Shown here one piece after another: positions 56,786-64,000 of a stretch of 64,000 bases of DNA. Source of the stretch: Candidatus Gastranaerophilales bacterium. Lineage in GTDB: Bacteria; Cyanobacteriota; Vampirovibrionia; Gastranaerophilales; Gastranaerophilaceae. The stretch lies in NCBI GenBank assembly GCA_944325175.1, contig CALUYZ010000006.1, forward strand, positions 1 to 64,000, in the 5' to 3' direction. The position numbers and the translations under genes were made by a program. The stretch's first letter is position 1, and every line of letters starts with the position of its first letter. The notes beneath the pieces were generated by a model. That model did no database searches. It was not told where the DNA came from and was given only the letters and a program-made list of their open reading frames with translations.

Positions 56786-58139
56786 TAGTGCTTTTTCATA
56801 TCTGAATTTTATTCACTTTTCACAGCTTAATCTTTGGGATTTTAAACGTTATATTTCAAAAGTTGTAAGCTCTAAATATCCTATTGTTAAGTTAGCAACT
56901 TTAATAAATGAAGAAAACAGAAAAATTAAGCCATTTGAATTTCCAGAAGAGAAATTTGAAATTCTTGGGGTAAATAATAAAACGGGTTTGTTTGATGCTT
57001 ATATAGAGGATGGTAACAAAATAAATCAGCCATATAAAATTGTTGAAAATGGTTTTCTTGCATATAATCCATACAGAATAAATGTTGGTTCAATAGGATT
57101 AAAAACAAAAGAACAAAAATATAAATACATAAGTCCTGCTTATGTTGTTTTTAGCTGTAAAAAAGATTTATTACCTGAATTTTTGTACATTCTCTTTAGA
57201 ACAGATAAATTTAATGAGCTAATAAGAGAAAATACAACAGGTTCTGTTAGACAAACATTGTCTTTTTCTTCTATGGGACAAATTCAAATACCTCTTCCCT
57301 TACTAGAAAAACAAAAAGAAATTGTAGATAGATACAATGAAAAAATCAAACTTGCAGAAGAACAAGAAAAAGAAGCTCAAAATCTTGAAGAAATGATTGA
57401 GCAATATATTTGTAGTGAGTTAAAAATAGTTAATACTTCCCCAAAAGTATCTAATGAATTTAAAATTTCATTTGTAAATTATAAAGATTTATCACGCTGG
57501 GGAGTTGAGTTTTTAAAAAATAATTTGTCGAGTAAAGATTTTTTGAAATCTTTAGTTTATCCTATGAAAAAATTGGGAACTCTAGTTGCTATAAATCCTG
57601 ACAATGATTTTTCTAAACTTGATGAAAATTTAGAAATGACATTTTTACCTATGGCTAGCATTTCTGATAAATTTGGAGAAATTGTAAATGCAGAAAAAGG
57701 TAAAAATGGCGATTCAAATGGATATACTAAATTTAAAGAAGGGGATTTATTGTGGGCAAAGATAACCCCTTGTATGCAAAATGGCAAGTCTGCAATTGCT
57801 AAAAATTTAATCAACAATCGTGGGTATGGTTCAACTGAATTTTATGTAATAAGAAATAAAAATGAAAATGAACTTTATTTTGATTATATATACCATCTAC
57901 TAAGGACAAAAATTATAAGAGAAACTGCAACAAAATATTTTACAGGCTCCTCTGGTCAGCAACGCGTACCAAAGAGTTTTTTAGAAAATTTGTCTATACC
58001 GCTTCCAGATTTTTATAAACAAAAACAAATATCTGATGAATTATATAAAATTAAACATAAAATCAAAGAACTAACATATACAGCAGAGCAAAATCGCCAA
58101 CTTGCTCAAGAAGAATTTGAAAAGGAGTTGTTTGAATAA
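56778..58139 (+). CDS. Specificity subunit of the restriction-modification system
   Basis: An HsdS-like protein of about 453 residues with two target-recognition domains (about 20-195 and 240-430), each followed by a conserved helix (EKQKEIVDRYNEKIKLAEEQ-type, then QKQISDELYKIKHKIKEL). Each domain reads one half of a split DNA site. The first domain has GSVRQTLSFSSMGQIQIPLP and the second GSSGQQRVPKSFLENLSIPLP, the usual family pattern. The start ATG 56778 lies inside the end of the methylase gene, behind GTGAGGAACAAG. It is required for both cutting and methylation. Confidence 0.87.
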   Translation: MNNSAFSYLNFIHFSQLNLWDFKRYISKVVSSKYPIVKLATLINEENRKIKPFEFPEEKFEILGVNNKTGLFDAYIEDGNKINQPYKIVENGFLAYNPYRINVGSIGLKTKEQKYKYISPAYVVFSCKKDLLPEFLYILFRTDKFNELIRENTTGSVRQTLSFSSMGQIQIPLPLLEKQKEIVDRYNEKIKLAEEQEKEAQNLEEMIEQYICSELKIVNTSPKVSNEFKISFVNYKDLSRWGVEFLKNNLSSKDFLKSLVYPMKKLGTLVAINPDNDFSKLDENLEMTFLPMASISDKFGEIVNAEKGKNGDSNGYTKFKEGDLLWAKITPCMQNGKSAIAKNLINNRGYGSTEFYVIRNKNENELYFDYIYHLLRTKIIRETATKYFTGSSGQQRVPKSFLENLSIPLPDFYKQKQISDELYKIKHKIKELTYTAEQNRQLAQEEFEKELFE

Positions 58140-58141
58140 TA

Positions 58142-59950
58142 ATGAAAATAAAAACTGGCTTTCAAGCTACTGCAAACATTTTTTATCATACTCAAAATGA
58201 TTTTAGTCTAATACGGCTAAAAGTTGAAAACTTTAAAAATTTAAAAAATATTGAAATAAATTTTAATAATAACCCAAATTTAACTATTATTATTGGTAAT
58301 AATGCAAGTGGCAAAAGCAATATACTAGAAGCAATAAGTGCAATTTTTACAGAAGTTTATACAAGAAAAAGGATTCAAAATTTTAAGTATGAATTAGAAT
58401 ACAAGTATCACAACAAAACATTAAAGATTACAAAACTACATGGATATATCCGTTATTTTGTTGGTGATATTCCTGTGTCAAAAAATTATTTTATAACAAA
58501 TGATTATATGCCTTCTAAAGTTATAGCCCTATATAGTGGTGATGAAACTAGAATGTGGGAAGAATATTATGAAAAGTTCTATAAGCAGTATTTAAAAGAA
58601 CTTGGTACAGGTTCTGTTCATTCTTATTCTAAAAAGTTGTTATATATTGATAAAAATTATTGGAATATTGCACTTTTAGTTTTATTAATTTCTGATTTAG
58701 AAGATCATAAAAAATATGTTAAGGAAAAATTACATATAAACAAAGTAGATTCAATAGAGTTTCATTTTAAGCCCGACAAAATTAAATCTTGCATCAATCC
58801 AATTTTGTCCGAATTTATAAAACAAATAAACCCAGAACATAGTAAAAGCGTTGTTTTAGATTTAAAAAATTTAAAAAAGAAATTAAACAAAACTCAAAAA
58901 ACAAATCAAGAAATATTTGAGATGTTAATATATGCAAATATGCCGAGAATAAATAAAATTATTACATCTATAAAAATTAATTTTAATAATAATTTATCAT
59001 TAAAAGTCTTGAGTGAGGGAGAAAAGAAAAGAATCCTTATAAAAGCTGTTATGGATTTAGTTGCAAATGAACGTTCTATTATTTTGCTAGATGAACCTGA
59101 TGCCCATATACATGAAATAGGGAAACGAGATTTATATAGATCCTTAAAAGAATATACTTCAAATGAGCATAGACATGTAATTATGACAACACATTCCCCA
59201 ACAATAACATTTGAAGCGGAAAATAGTAATATTATAATGGTTGATAACTCAAATGGCTCTGCTGAAATTATATCTAATGAAAGGAAAGAAAATATAAGAA
59301 GATTAACTGATGGTTTATGGACAATTCTTGAACAAAATATTGTGATAAATTCATCTAATCCTTTGATATTAGTAGAAGGTAAAGATGATGTAAATTATAT
59401 AAAACATGCATTAACAATATTTGATGATTATAAAGATATAAATTGCGATTTCTTACCATTTGGAGGTTCAGGAAATGCCAAGTATTTTATAGAAGAAATA
59501 AAAAATAATTTATCGCCAAATAAAAAAGTAATTGTGCTTTTTGATAGAGATGGAGATAAAGGGAGCGGTGGTGTGAAAGGATTAAAGGATTGTATAGCTC
59601 CTAGACCATCGGACGGTGGAATTAATGATAATAATATATATAAAAGGGATAATTTTTATTTTTTATTACTACCTAAAACAGATGAACATAAAGAAAAAGA
59701 CACTCAGTTTTTAATAGAAGATTATTTTTCTAAAAATTGTAAAATGCGGTTAGCTATCAATTTTGTAAAAAATAAGAAAAAGGTACTAAAATCACTTAAG
59801 GGACTTGATGAAAAAGTAAAACAAGAATTTTGTGATAAATTTAAAGAACACAGTACCGATTTGTGTTTTGAAGGCTTTAAGGTCTTACTAAACAAGATAA
59901 AAAATATCATTAAAGGAAAAGAGGAGAGTGCTGTTATTCAATTGCAATAA
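58142..59950 (+). CDS. OLD-family ATPase/TOPRIM nuclease
   Basis: A 602-residue protein with an ABC/SMC-type ATPase and a C-terminal TOPRIM nuclease. Walker A is GNNASGKSN (52-60), the signature is LSEGEKKR (290-297), Walker B is ILLDEPDAHIH (314-324), and the switch His is 351. The TOPRIM metal residues are E412 (VEGKDD) and D468/D470 (DRDGD). OLD proteins degrade phage or damaged DNA and are the core of Gabija and related systems. No GajB-like helicase follows. It starts two bases after the specificity gene, so it is part of that operon. Confidence 0.87.
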   Translation: MKIKTGFQATANIFYHTQNDFSLIRLKVENFKNLKNIEINFNNNPNLTIIIGNNASGKSNILEAISAIFTEVYTRKRIQNFKYELEYKYHNKTLKITKLHGYIRYFVGDIPVSKNYFITNDYMPSKVIALYSGDETRMWEEYYEKFYKQYLKELGTGSVHSYSKKLLYIDKNYWNIALLVLLISDLEDHKKYVKEKLHINKVDSIEFHFKPDKIKSCINPILSEFIKQINPEHSKSVVLDLKNLKKKLNKTQKTNQEIFEMLIYANMPRINKIITSIKINFNNNLSLKVLSEGEKKRILIKAVMDLVANERSIILLDEPDAHIHEIGKRDLYRSLKEYTSNEHRHVIMTTHSPTITFEAENSNIIMVDNSNGSAEIISNERKENIRRLTDGLWTILEQNIVINSSNPLILVEGKDDVNYIKHALTIFDDYKDINCDFLPFGGSGNAKYFIEEIKNNLSPNKKVIVLFDRDGDKGSGGVKGLKDCIAPRPSDGGINDNNIYKRDNFYFLLLPKTDEHKEKDTQFLIEDYFSKNCKMRLAINFVKNKKKVLKSLKGLDEKVKQEFCDKFKEHSTDLCFEGFKVLLNKIKNIIKGKEESAVIQLQ

Positions 59951-60087
59951 TCAATAAATGATACAAGTAAAATATTATGAGAAAATAATTATAATTTAAT
60001 TTTTGCTCAATAAGTTGTATTTAGTGGTTATTTAATAATAAAAATTAAAAGTTTGTTTACAAAATTTCAATTACAAAAAACTTTTGC

Positions 60088-60093
60088 TATAAT
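60088..60093 (+). promoter_or_regulatory. Extended -10 element of tcmP (leaderless)
   Basis: TGCTATAAT with the hexamer at 60088-60093, ending six bases before ATG 60100. A weak -35 TTTCAA (60065-60070) is 17 bases upstream. There is no ribosome site. Confidence 0.55.
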
Positions 60094-60099
60094 TGTCGT

Positions 60100-61335
60100 A
60101 TGAAAAACACAGCAAAAACACACTTTTCAGAAGAAGAAAAGAAACACACCAAAATAAAGCATGATTTATTTACAGAAGCTCTTAAAGCAAGTTTGAGTAT
60201 AGCAAATTCTTTGAATTATAAAGATAACTCGAATATTCCATTTATGTATATTGACCTATATGCAGGTGCAGGTAAGTTTTGCAATGATAAAGAGGGTTCC
60301 CCATTAATTGCTCTTAATTTAATTTCTGAATATTTAGATAAAAGATCTTTTGAGCATTTTGAATATATTGTTGCTGAGAATAACGAACATAATGCTAAAT
60401 GTTTGGACAAAAATATAGAGAAAAAAAGAAAAGACCTAAAAATAACAGATCGTGATTTAAAAGTTGCATTATATTGTGGGCATTGGGAAGATTTAATGAA
60501 TGAATTATCTGACTATGTTCAAGCTCGAAAATGGGGGTTTGTATTTGTGGATCCTTTTTCTCTAGAATTAAATTTGCCAGAATTAATTAGAGTTCTTAAT
60601 CATAATATTTATTATAAAGATATCATGATTTTGATTAATAAAAATGCACAAGAAAGAGTATTAGGTAAGCCGGAAAGCCCAGATATACAAAAGATATGTA
60701 AATATTTCGGAATAGAAGAAAAAGCGTTACAGCGATTAATAAATCATATAAAGAGAAATAAGAAAGGAACTAATGAAGATATTATTCAATATTTAACTAA
60801 AAAAGCTCTTCAAAATGTGGATAAAGATTTCAAAATATACGCTGGTATTTCAAGAACGCGTGAAGGGGAATTGGAAAATGCTGATCGTTTTTATTTAGCA
60901 TTATTAACAAGTTCAATAGGTGTCGCTGATAGCTTTTTATATAAATATTCAGAGCTGCTTGAAGAAAAAGAATTTAACAATAATGGTGGGCAACAAAGCT
61001 TATTTGACAGTTCCCCACAAACAAAATATACAAACTTAGAAGAAACTGTACAAAATATTATTTATCAAAATACAGAAATATCCTTATATAAGTTAACTAA
61101 AACATTGTTCAATGTTTTTCTTTCTTGGAAATATACAGAAGATAACGAAATTCCGCATCGGCGAGCCTTAACTGTCGCATTAAATAATTTATTAAGTCAA
61201 AAGAAGATTCAGTTTGAAGTAATTGGTAAATTGCCAACCGGATGTGTTAATACTGTTAAAAATAAAGTATTAGCAAAGGCTTTTAATTCAAAAGAAAATT
61301 TAAAACACATCAAGATTAAAGTTTTAAATGGGTAA
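60100..61335 (+). CDS. tcmP: Three-Cys-motif partner protein TcmP
   Basis: A 411-residue protein of the TcmP family, so named because it lies beside a three-Cys-motif (DUF5131/Gp37-Gp68) protein. DLYAGAGKF (52-60) looks like an AdoMet-binding loop and FVFVDPFS (147-154) like a methyltransferase motif IV, so a methylase-like fold is likely. The C-terminal ~130 residues resemble a winged-helix domain. It converges with the DUF5131 gene and overlaps it by 12 bases. The reaction is unknown. Confidence 0.82.
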   Translation: MKNTAKTHFSEEEKKHTKIKHDLFTEALKASLSIANSLNYKDNSNIPFMYIDLYAGAGKFCNDKEGSPLIALNLISEYLDKRSFEHFEYIVAENNEHNAKCLDKNIEKKRKDLKITDRDLKVALYCGHWEDLMNELSDYVQARKWGFVFVDPFSLELNLPELIRVLNHNIYYKDIMILINKNAQERVLGKPESPDIQKICKYFGIEEKALQRLINHIKRNKKGTNEDIIQYLTKKALQNVDKDFKIYAGISRTREGELENADRFYLALLTSSIGVADSFLYKYSELLEEKEFNNNGGQQSLFDSSPQTKYTNLEETVQNIIYQNTEISLYKLTKTLFNVFLSWKYTEDNEIPHRRALTVALNNLLSQKKIQFEVIGKLPTGCVNTVKNKVLAKAFNSKENLKHIKIKVLNG

Positions 61336-62031
61336 TTCTTTCCATTGGCGACCTTGGAGAGTACATCCCGCTAGTTTTTTATTAACTCCACCCCATTGTT
61401 TAAAAAAGAATGGTATATTATGTTTTATGCAATTATCCCTTATAGATGTTACCCAGTTTTCTTGTATTGGGCGAGCCCCTGGTCCACTTTCACCACCAAC
61501 TATAACCCAATTTATATTTTCTAATGATAAATCTTTAATTTCTGTTATCATTGGTTCAATAGATAAATATTTGATATGTGCTGGTGTATTTATCAAATAA
61601 GGAATACGTTTTTTTTGTTTATCAGATTCAACTGTTACTCCTAGCCATATATTTTGTGTCCATTTAAGTTTTGGAGCTATGAGTTCCAATCTTTCTGCTC
61701 TTTTGGTAAGAACTTGAAAAGTATGCCAATGTGCTTTGTTCATTACCTCAAAAACTTTTACTATAAATTCATCAGGAACATTTTTATGAAATAAATCACT
61801 CATGGAACATACAAAAATTATTTGAGGCTTTTTCCAAGTTAATGGTTCATTAAGACAATCTTCATGCATAGTAACTTGAAAACAATTTTTATATTTTTCT
61901 TGTCCCATTGCATGTAAACGCCTAGCCATTCTTTCTGCATAGCAGTGTTTACAACCTTCACTAATTTTTGTACACCCTGTTACAGGATTCCAAGTTGATT
62001 CTGTCCATTCAATTTTTGACTTTTCTGCCAT
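61324..62031 (-). CDS. Three-Cys-motif radical-SAM-like protein (DUF5131, phage Gp37/Gp68 family)
   Basis: A 235-residue protein that starts [20 protein letters not shown]. The cysteines C20, C27 and C30 (Cx6Cx2C in [11 protein letters not shown]) are the family cluster motif. [25 protein letters not shown] and [11 protein letters not shown] follow as conserved blocks. The family is related to radical SAM enzymes. It is the known neighbour of TcmP and probably acts on the same substrate. The longer frame upstream adds only AT-rich codons; TATAAT at 62041-62046 suggests a near-leaderless start at 62031. Confidence 0.83.
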   Translation of the reverse strand: MAEKSKIEWTESTWNPVTGCTKISEGCKHCYAERMARRLHAMGQEKYKNCFQVTMHEDCLNEPLTWKKPQIIFVCSMSDLFHKNVPDEFIVKVFEVMNKAHWHTFQVLTKRAERLELIAPKLKWTQNIWLGVTVESDKQKKRIPYLINTPAHIKYLSIEPMITEIKDLSLENINWVIVGGESGPGARPIQENWVTSIRDNCIKHNIPFFFKQWGGVNKKLAGCTLQGRQWKELPI

Positions 62032-62040
62032 AATATAATA

Positions 62041-62055
62041 ATTATAATTATTATA
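62041..62055 (-). promoter_or_regulatory. -10 region of the DUF5131 gene
   Basis: Two TATAAT hexamers on the minus strand (62041-62046 and 62050-62055) lie 9 and 18 bases before ATG 62031. The outer one has TGT in front (extended type). No ribosome site is present. Confidence 0.4.
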
Positions 62056-62118
62056 CAAAAGTATTAAACCATCGTTTATATGAATTTAACTTGATTTTCT
62101 TTTAGTTTTGAGTGATGA

Positions 62119-62145
62119 ATACGACACCTAAAAAGGAGGTCGTAT
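62119..62145 (+). promoter_or_regulatory. Hairpin that encloses a strong ribosome binding site
   Basis: ATACGAC (62119-62125) pairs with GTCGTAT (62139-62145), and CCT with AGG inside. The AGGAGG (62134-62139) lies within the 3' arm and the ATG of an 11-codon frame at its base. This is the layout of an RNA switch or part of a structured non-coding RNA ahead of the reverse transcriptase. Confidence 0.4.
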
Positions 62146-62179
62146 GAGTAAAAGTAAAAATTCTAGACTAAAAATTTAA
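62144..62179 (+). CDS. Candidate 11-codon leader peptide
   Basis: MSKSKNSRLKI, directly behind the best Shine-Dalgarno in the island (AAAGGAGGTCGT). It is too short for homology. It could be a regulatory upstream frame, a small component of the system, or chance. It lies 129 bases before the reverse transcriptase start. Confidence 0.3.
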   Translation: MSKSKNSRLKI

Positions 62180-62271
62180 ACCTTACAATGTAAATAAGCA
62201 ATTTTATATAACTATTTTTTAACATAAAAGTATAAAAAACTTTTAAAACTATTATATTATATTTTTATGTT

Positions 62272-62304
62272 ACACTAAAATAGTGGAAAGGGATGTTCTA
62301 GTGT
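62272..62304 (+). promoter_or_regulatory. CACTA/TAGTG repeated-arm element before the reverse transcriptase
   Basis: ACACTA (62272-62277) can pair either with TAGTG (62281-62285) or with TAGTGT (62299-62304). The ribosome site AAAGGGA (62288-62294) lies between the two partner arms, so alternative folding could affect access to it. Confidence 0.35.
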
Positions 62305-62307
62305 TAA

Positions 62308-63462
62308 ATGATTAATCAATCTTTTGATTTTAAGCAGTTTAGGAATTTACAAAGACGTGGCGATATTTTTTTGCTTAAATGCGATAGTGATAATATAAAA
62401 AGAAAATTAACAGAATTGGAAATATTATTGCAAAATAATGTAGATAATTATGAATTTTCTTCTTTCAAAACAATTAAAAAAAATGGTAAAGTTATATATC
62501 TTTTGGATAAATGTTCAAATAATTTTATTTGGGATGAATTTATTCTTAGAAAGATTAATCATAATATAAAAAGAATTTATAAAGTTAAACAAGCTGACAG
62601 AAATACCATTGTTAACCAAATATTTAATATACTCAAAGAAAATCCGAATTATTATATTTATCGTTTGGATATAAGTTCTTTCTATGAGTCTATGGATCGT
62701 AGTAGAATTTTAAACAAAATTTTAGCTTCTTCTATTATTTCAGTTGAAACCAAAATACTATTACAGAAAGTTTTTAATCAGATAAAAGAAACTAGTGGGC
62801 TCCCTAGAGGGTTAAATATTAGTGCGACATTAGCTGAGCTATATATGAAAGATTTTGATCGTGATATTATAACTACAGATGGAGTTTTCTATTATGCAAG
62901 ATTTGTAGATGATATTATAATATTCTCTATACGAGAGTTGTCATTTGATTTTTTAAATAAAATATTAAAAGAACGAACTTTATTAAAATTTAATAATAAA
63001 AAGACCAAAATAATAAAAAGAGATGCTAATAAGCAAGATAGTTTTGAATACTTGGGGTATCAATATGTTACAAATCATGGTTCAACTAAATCTAAAAAAA
63101 GTAATATTGCTATAAATATTGCACCTAAAAAAATTAATAAAATTAAAACAAAAATAATTTATTCGTTATTGGATTATAAGAAGAATAAAAATTTTAAATT
63201 ACTAAAGAATAGATTTTTGTTTTTAACTTGTACATACCCAATAAAAACATTACACCAAAGAATATCACAATATAAAAATTCTGGCTATTTACAAGGGGGA
63301 TTATTTTATAATTACCATATTTTAAGTGATGATAATCATTCTTTAAAAGAATTAGACAAGTTTGTATGTAATATTTTATTTAGTAATAATATTTATTCGC
63401 AGACCTTAAAATTGTCACAAAAAAAAAGAATTAGCGAAATATTCTTTTACTATTGCATATAA
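62308..63462 (+). CDS. Reverse transcriptase resembling Drt3a (defence-associated, UG3-type)
   Basis: A 384-residue reverse transcriptase. Motif A is YRLDISSFYESMD with Asp121. Motif B is SGLPRGLNISATLAELYM (163-180). The catalytic FVDD is at 199-202 in YYARFVDDIIIF. The start (INQSFDFKQFRNL) and the DRNTIV-type block at 98-102 recall Drt3a. There is no maturase, IEP or HNH domain, so it is not a group II intron. A second RT-like N-terminus follows 68 bases later, which matches the two-RT layout of DRT3. The assignment is from memory of the family and needs a profile search. Confidence 0.72.
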   Translation: MINQSFDFKQFRNLQRRGDIFLLKCDSDNIKRKLTELEILLQNNVDNYEFSSFKTIKKNGKVIYLLDKCSNNFIWDEFILRKINHNIKRIYKVKQADRNTIVNQIFNILKENPNYYIYRLDISSFYESMDRSRILNKILASSIISVETKILLQKVFNQIKETSGLPRGLNISATLAELYMKDFDRDIITTDGVFYYARFVDDIIIFSIRELSFDFLNKILKERTLLKFNNKKTKIIKRDANKQDSFEYLGYQYVTNHGSTKSKKSNIAINIAPKKINKIKTKIIYSLLDYKKNKNFKLLKNRFLFLTCTYPIKTLHQRISQYKNSGYLQGGLFYNYHILSDDNHSLKELDKFVCNILFSNNIYSQTLKLSQKKRISEIFFYYCI

Positions 63463-63530
63463 CAGAAAATTTACAAGAAATTATAATACAAAACTATTTG
63501 AGATTAATAATATTACGAGATGTTGGAAAT

Positions 63531-64000
63531 ATGCATAAAAAGTCATCCTTTATAAAAAATAATAAATTTGCACCTTTAATATCTGATGTTTTACCTTATG
63601 AAACACCGATTAAATTTTCAAATACTGGTATATATAAAGTATTAAGAAAAAATTTTGGAGAAAATTTAAAAATTTATTATAAAAATAAGGCAAGAGGCTC
63701 GAAAAGTCTCAAACCCCCTTGTAGAGTAAAAGAATTTTTTATAGAGTCTTATTTTCCCAAATATTTAAAAACAATTTGGGGCATAAATAATAATAATAAA
63801 AATAATTATTATACAATTCCTTACAAATATAAAATTAAGCATGGAAATAATAATTATAGAGATATGTCACTATTACATCCTATGTCTCAATATGAAATTT
63901 GTGACTTTTACAATGAATATAAAGAATTAATTATTTATAATACCAATAAAAGTAGTTATTCACTCAGATTTCCATATAAAGTTTCAAAAATAGTACATAG
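63531..64000 (+). CDS. N-terminal part of a Drt3b-like second reverse transcriptase (cut by window end)
   Basis: An open frame from ATG 63531 to the window edge, 156 complete codons with no stop. LISDVLPYETPIKFSN, SLLHPMSQYEICDFYNEYKELI and the SYSLRFPYKVSK block resemble the N-terminal region of Drt3b (UG8-type) proteins, which precede the RT palm. The palm motifs themselves are beyond the window. The frame is open upstream to 63435, overlapping the first RT, so a non-ATG start (for example TTG 63453) cannot be excluded. Confidence 0.62.
   Translation, partial: MHKKSSFIKNNKFAPLISDVLPYETPIKFSNTGIYKVLRKNFGENLKIYYKNKARGSKSLKPPCRVKEFFIESYFPKYLKTIWGINNNNKNNYYTIPYKYKIKHGNNNYRDMSLLHPMSQYEICDFYNEYKELIIYNTNKSSYSLRFPYKVSKIVH

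Noticed and set aside
54419-59950. Classical type I restriction system or complete Gabija system
   Set aside because: No HsdR helicase/translocase gene and no GajB-like UvrD helicase are present. The nuclease is fused to the methylase.
62059-63462. Retron
   Set aside because: There is no convincing msr/msd inverted-repeat arrangement next to the RT, and a second RT-like frame follows, which fits a two-RT system better.

Overview
The window is AT-rich bacterial chromosome with tightly packed genes using the standard code. It contains a housekeeping set (ftsE/ftsX, serS, panD, pepA, trmFO, rlmN, glgA, ruvA, cysK, queD, uppP, rqcP, recF, lepA, ruvX, glyA, typA), several closely related prepilin-like proteins whose N-termini are almost identical, and lineage-type hypothetical proteins. 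This combination suggests a gut member of the non-photosynthetic relatives of Cyanobacteria (Vampirovibrionia/Melainabacteria, order Gastranaerophilales). That placement is an inference from gene style; no rRNA or tRNA gene was found in the window to confirm it.

Layout. 0-3.3 kb: a minus-strand operon tagA-like glycosyltransferase, ftsE, ftsX, HDOD protein. 3.3-4.4 kb: a sugar-nucleotide type oxidoreductase. 4.4-9.2 kb: four paralogous prepilin-like proteins (two on each strand, back to back) with C-terminal DUF1566-like domains. Their upstream regions carry a repeated interrupted palindrome, (T/A)TGCACCAA-N11-TTGGTGCA(T/A). 9.2-30.6 kb: ordinary chromosomal genes, including an orphan FlhA-C-like cytoplasmic protein, a glycogen synthase with a lysine-rich tail, and two paired membrane-associated hypothetical proteins. 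30.6-43.5 kb: a large acidic coiled-coil protein with an EF-hand-like loop, then lepA followed by four translationally coupled GT-C-like membrane proteins, two of which share an almost identical 972-bp 5' half. 43.5-51.3 kb: a DUF721/zinc-finger/ruvX/DUF1292 operon, glyA, typA and a small XRE regulator.

At about 51.3 kb the character changes. An 0.8-kb gene-free stretch leads into an accessory defence island that runs to the right edge: a chloramphenicol-acetyltransferase-like gene, a catalytic-domain-only tyrosine recombinase, a HEPN-like protein, a BcgI-like restriction-modification pair (nuclease-methylase fusion plus specificity subunit), an OLD-type ATPase/TOPRIM nuclease, a TcmP / three-Cys radical-SAM-like (DUF5131) convergent pair, and a two-reverse-transcriptase system that resembles DRT3 (first RT complete, second cut off by the window end).

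A recurring regulatory theme is leaderless or nearly leaderless mRNA. For at least seven genes a good -10 hexamer ends exactly six bases before the ATG and no Shine-Dalgarno sequence is visible, while most other genes carry clear AGGAG-type sites.
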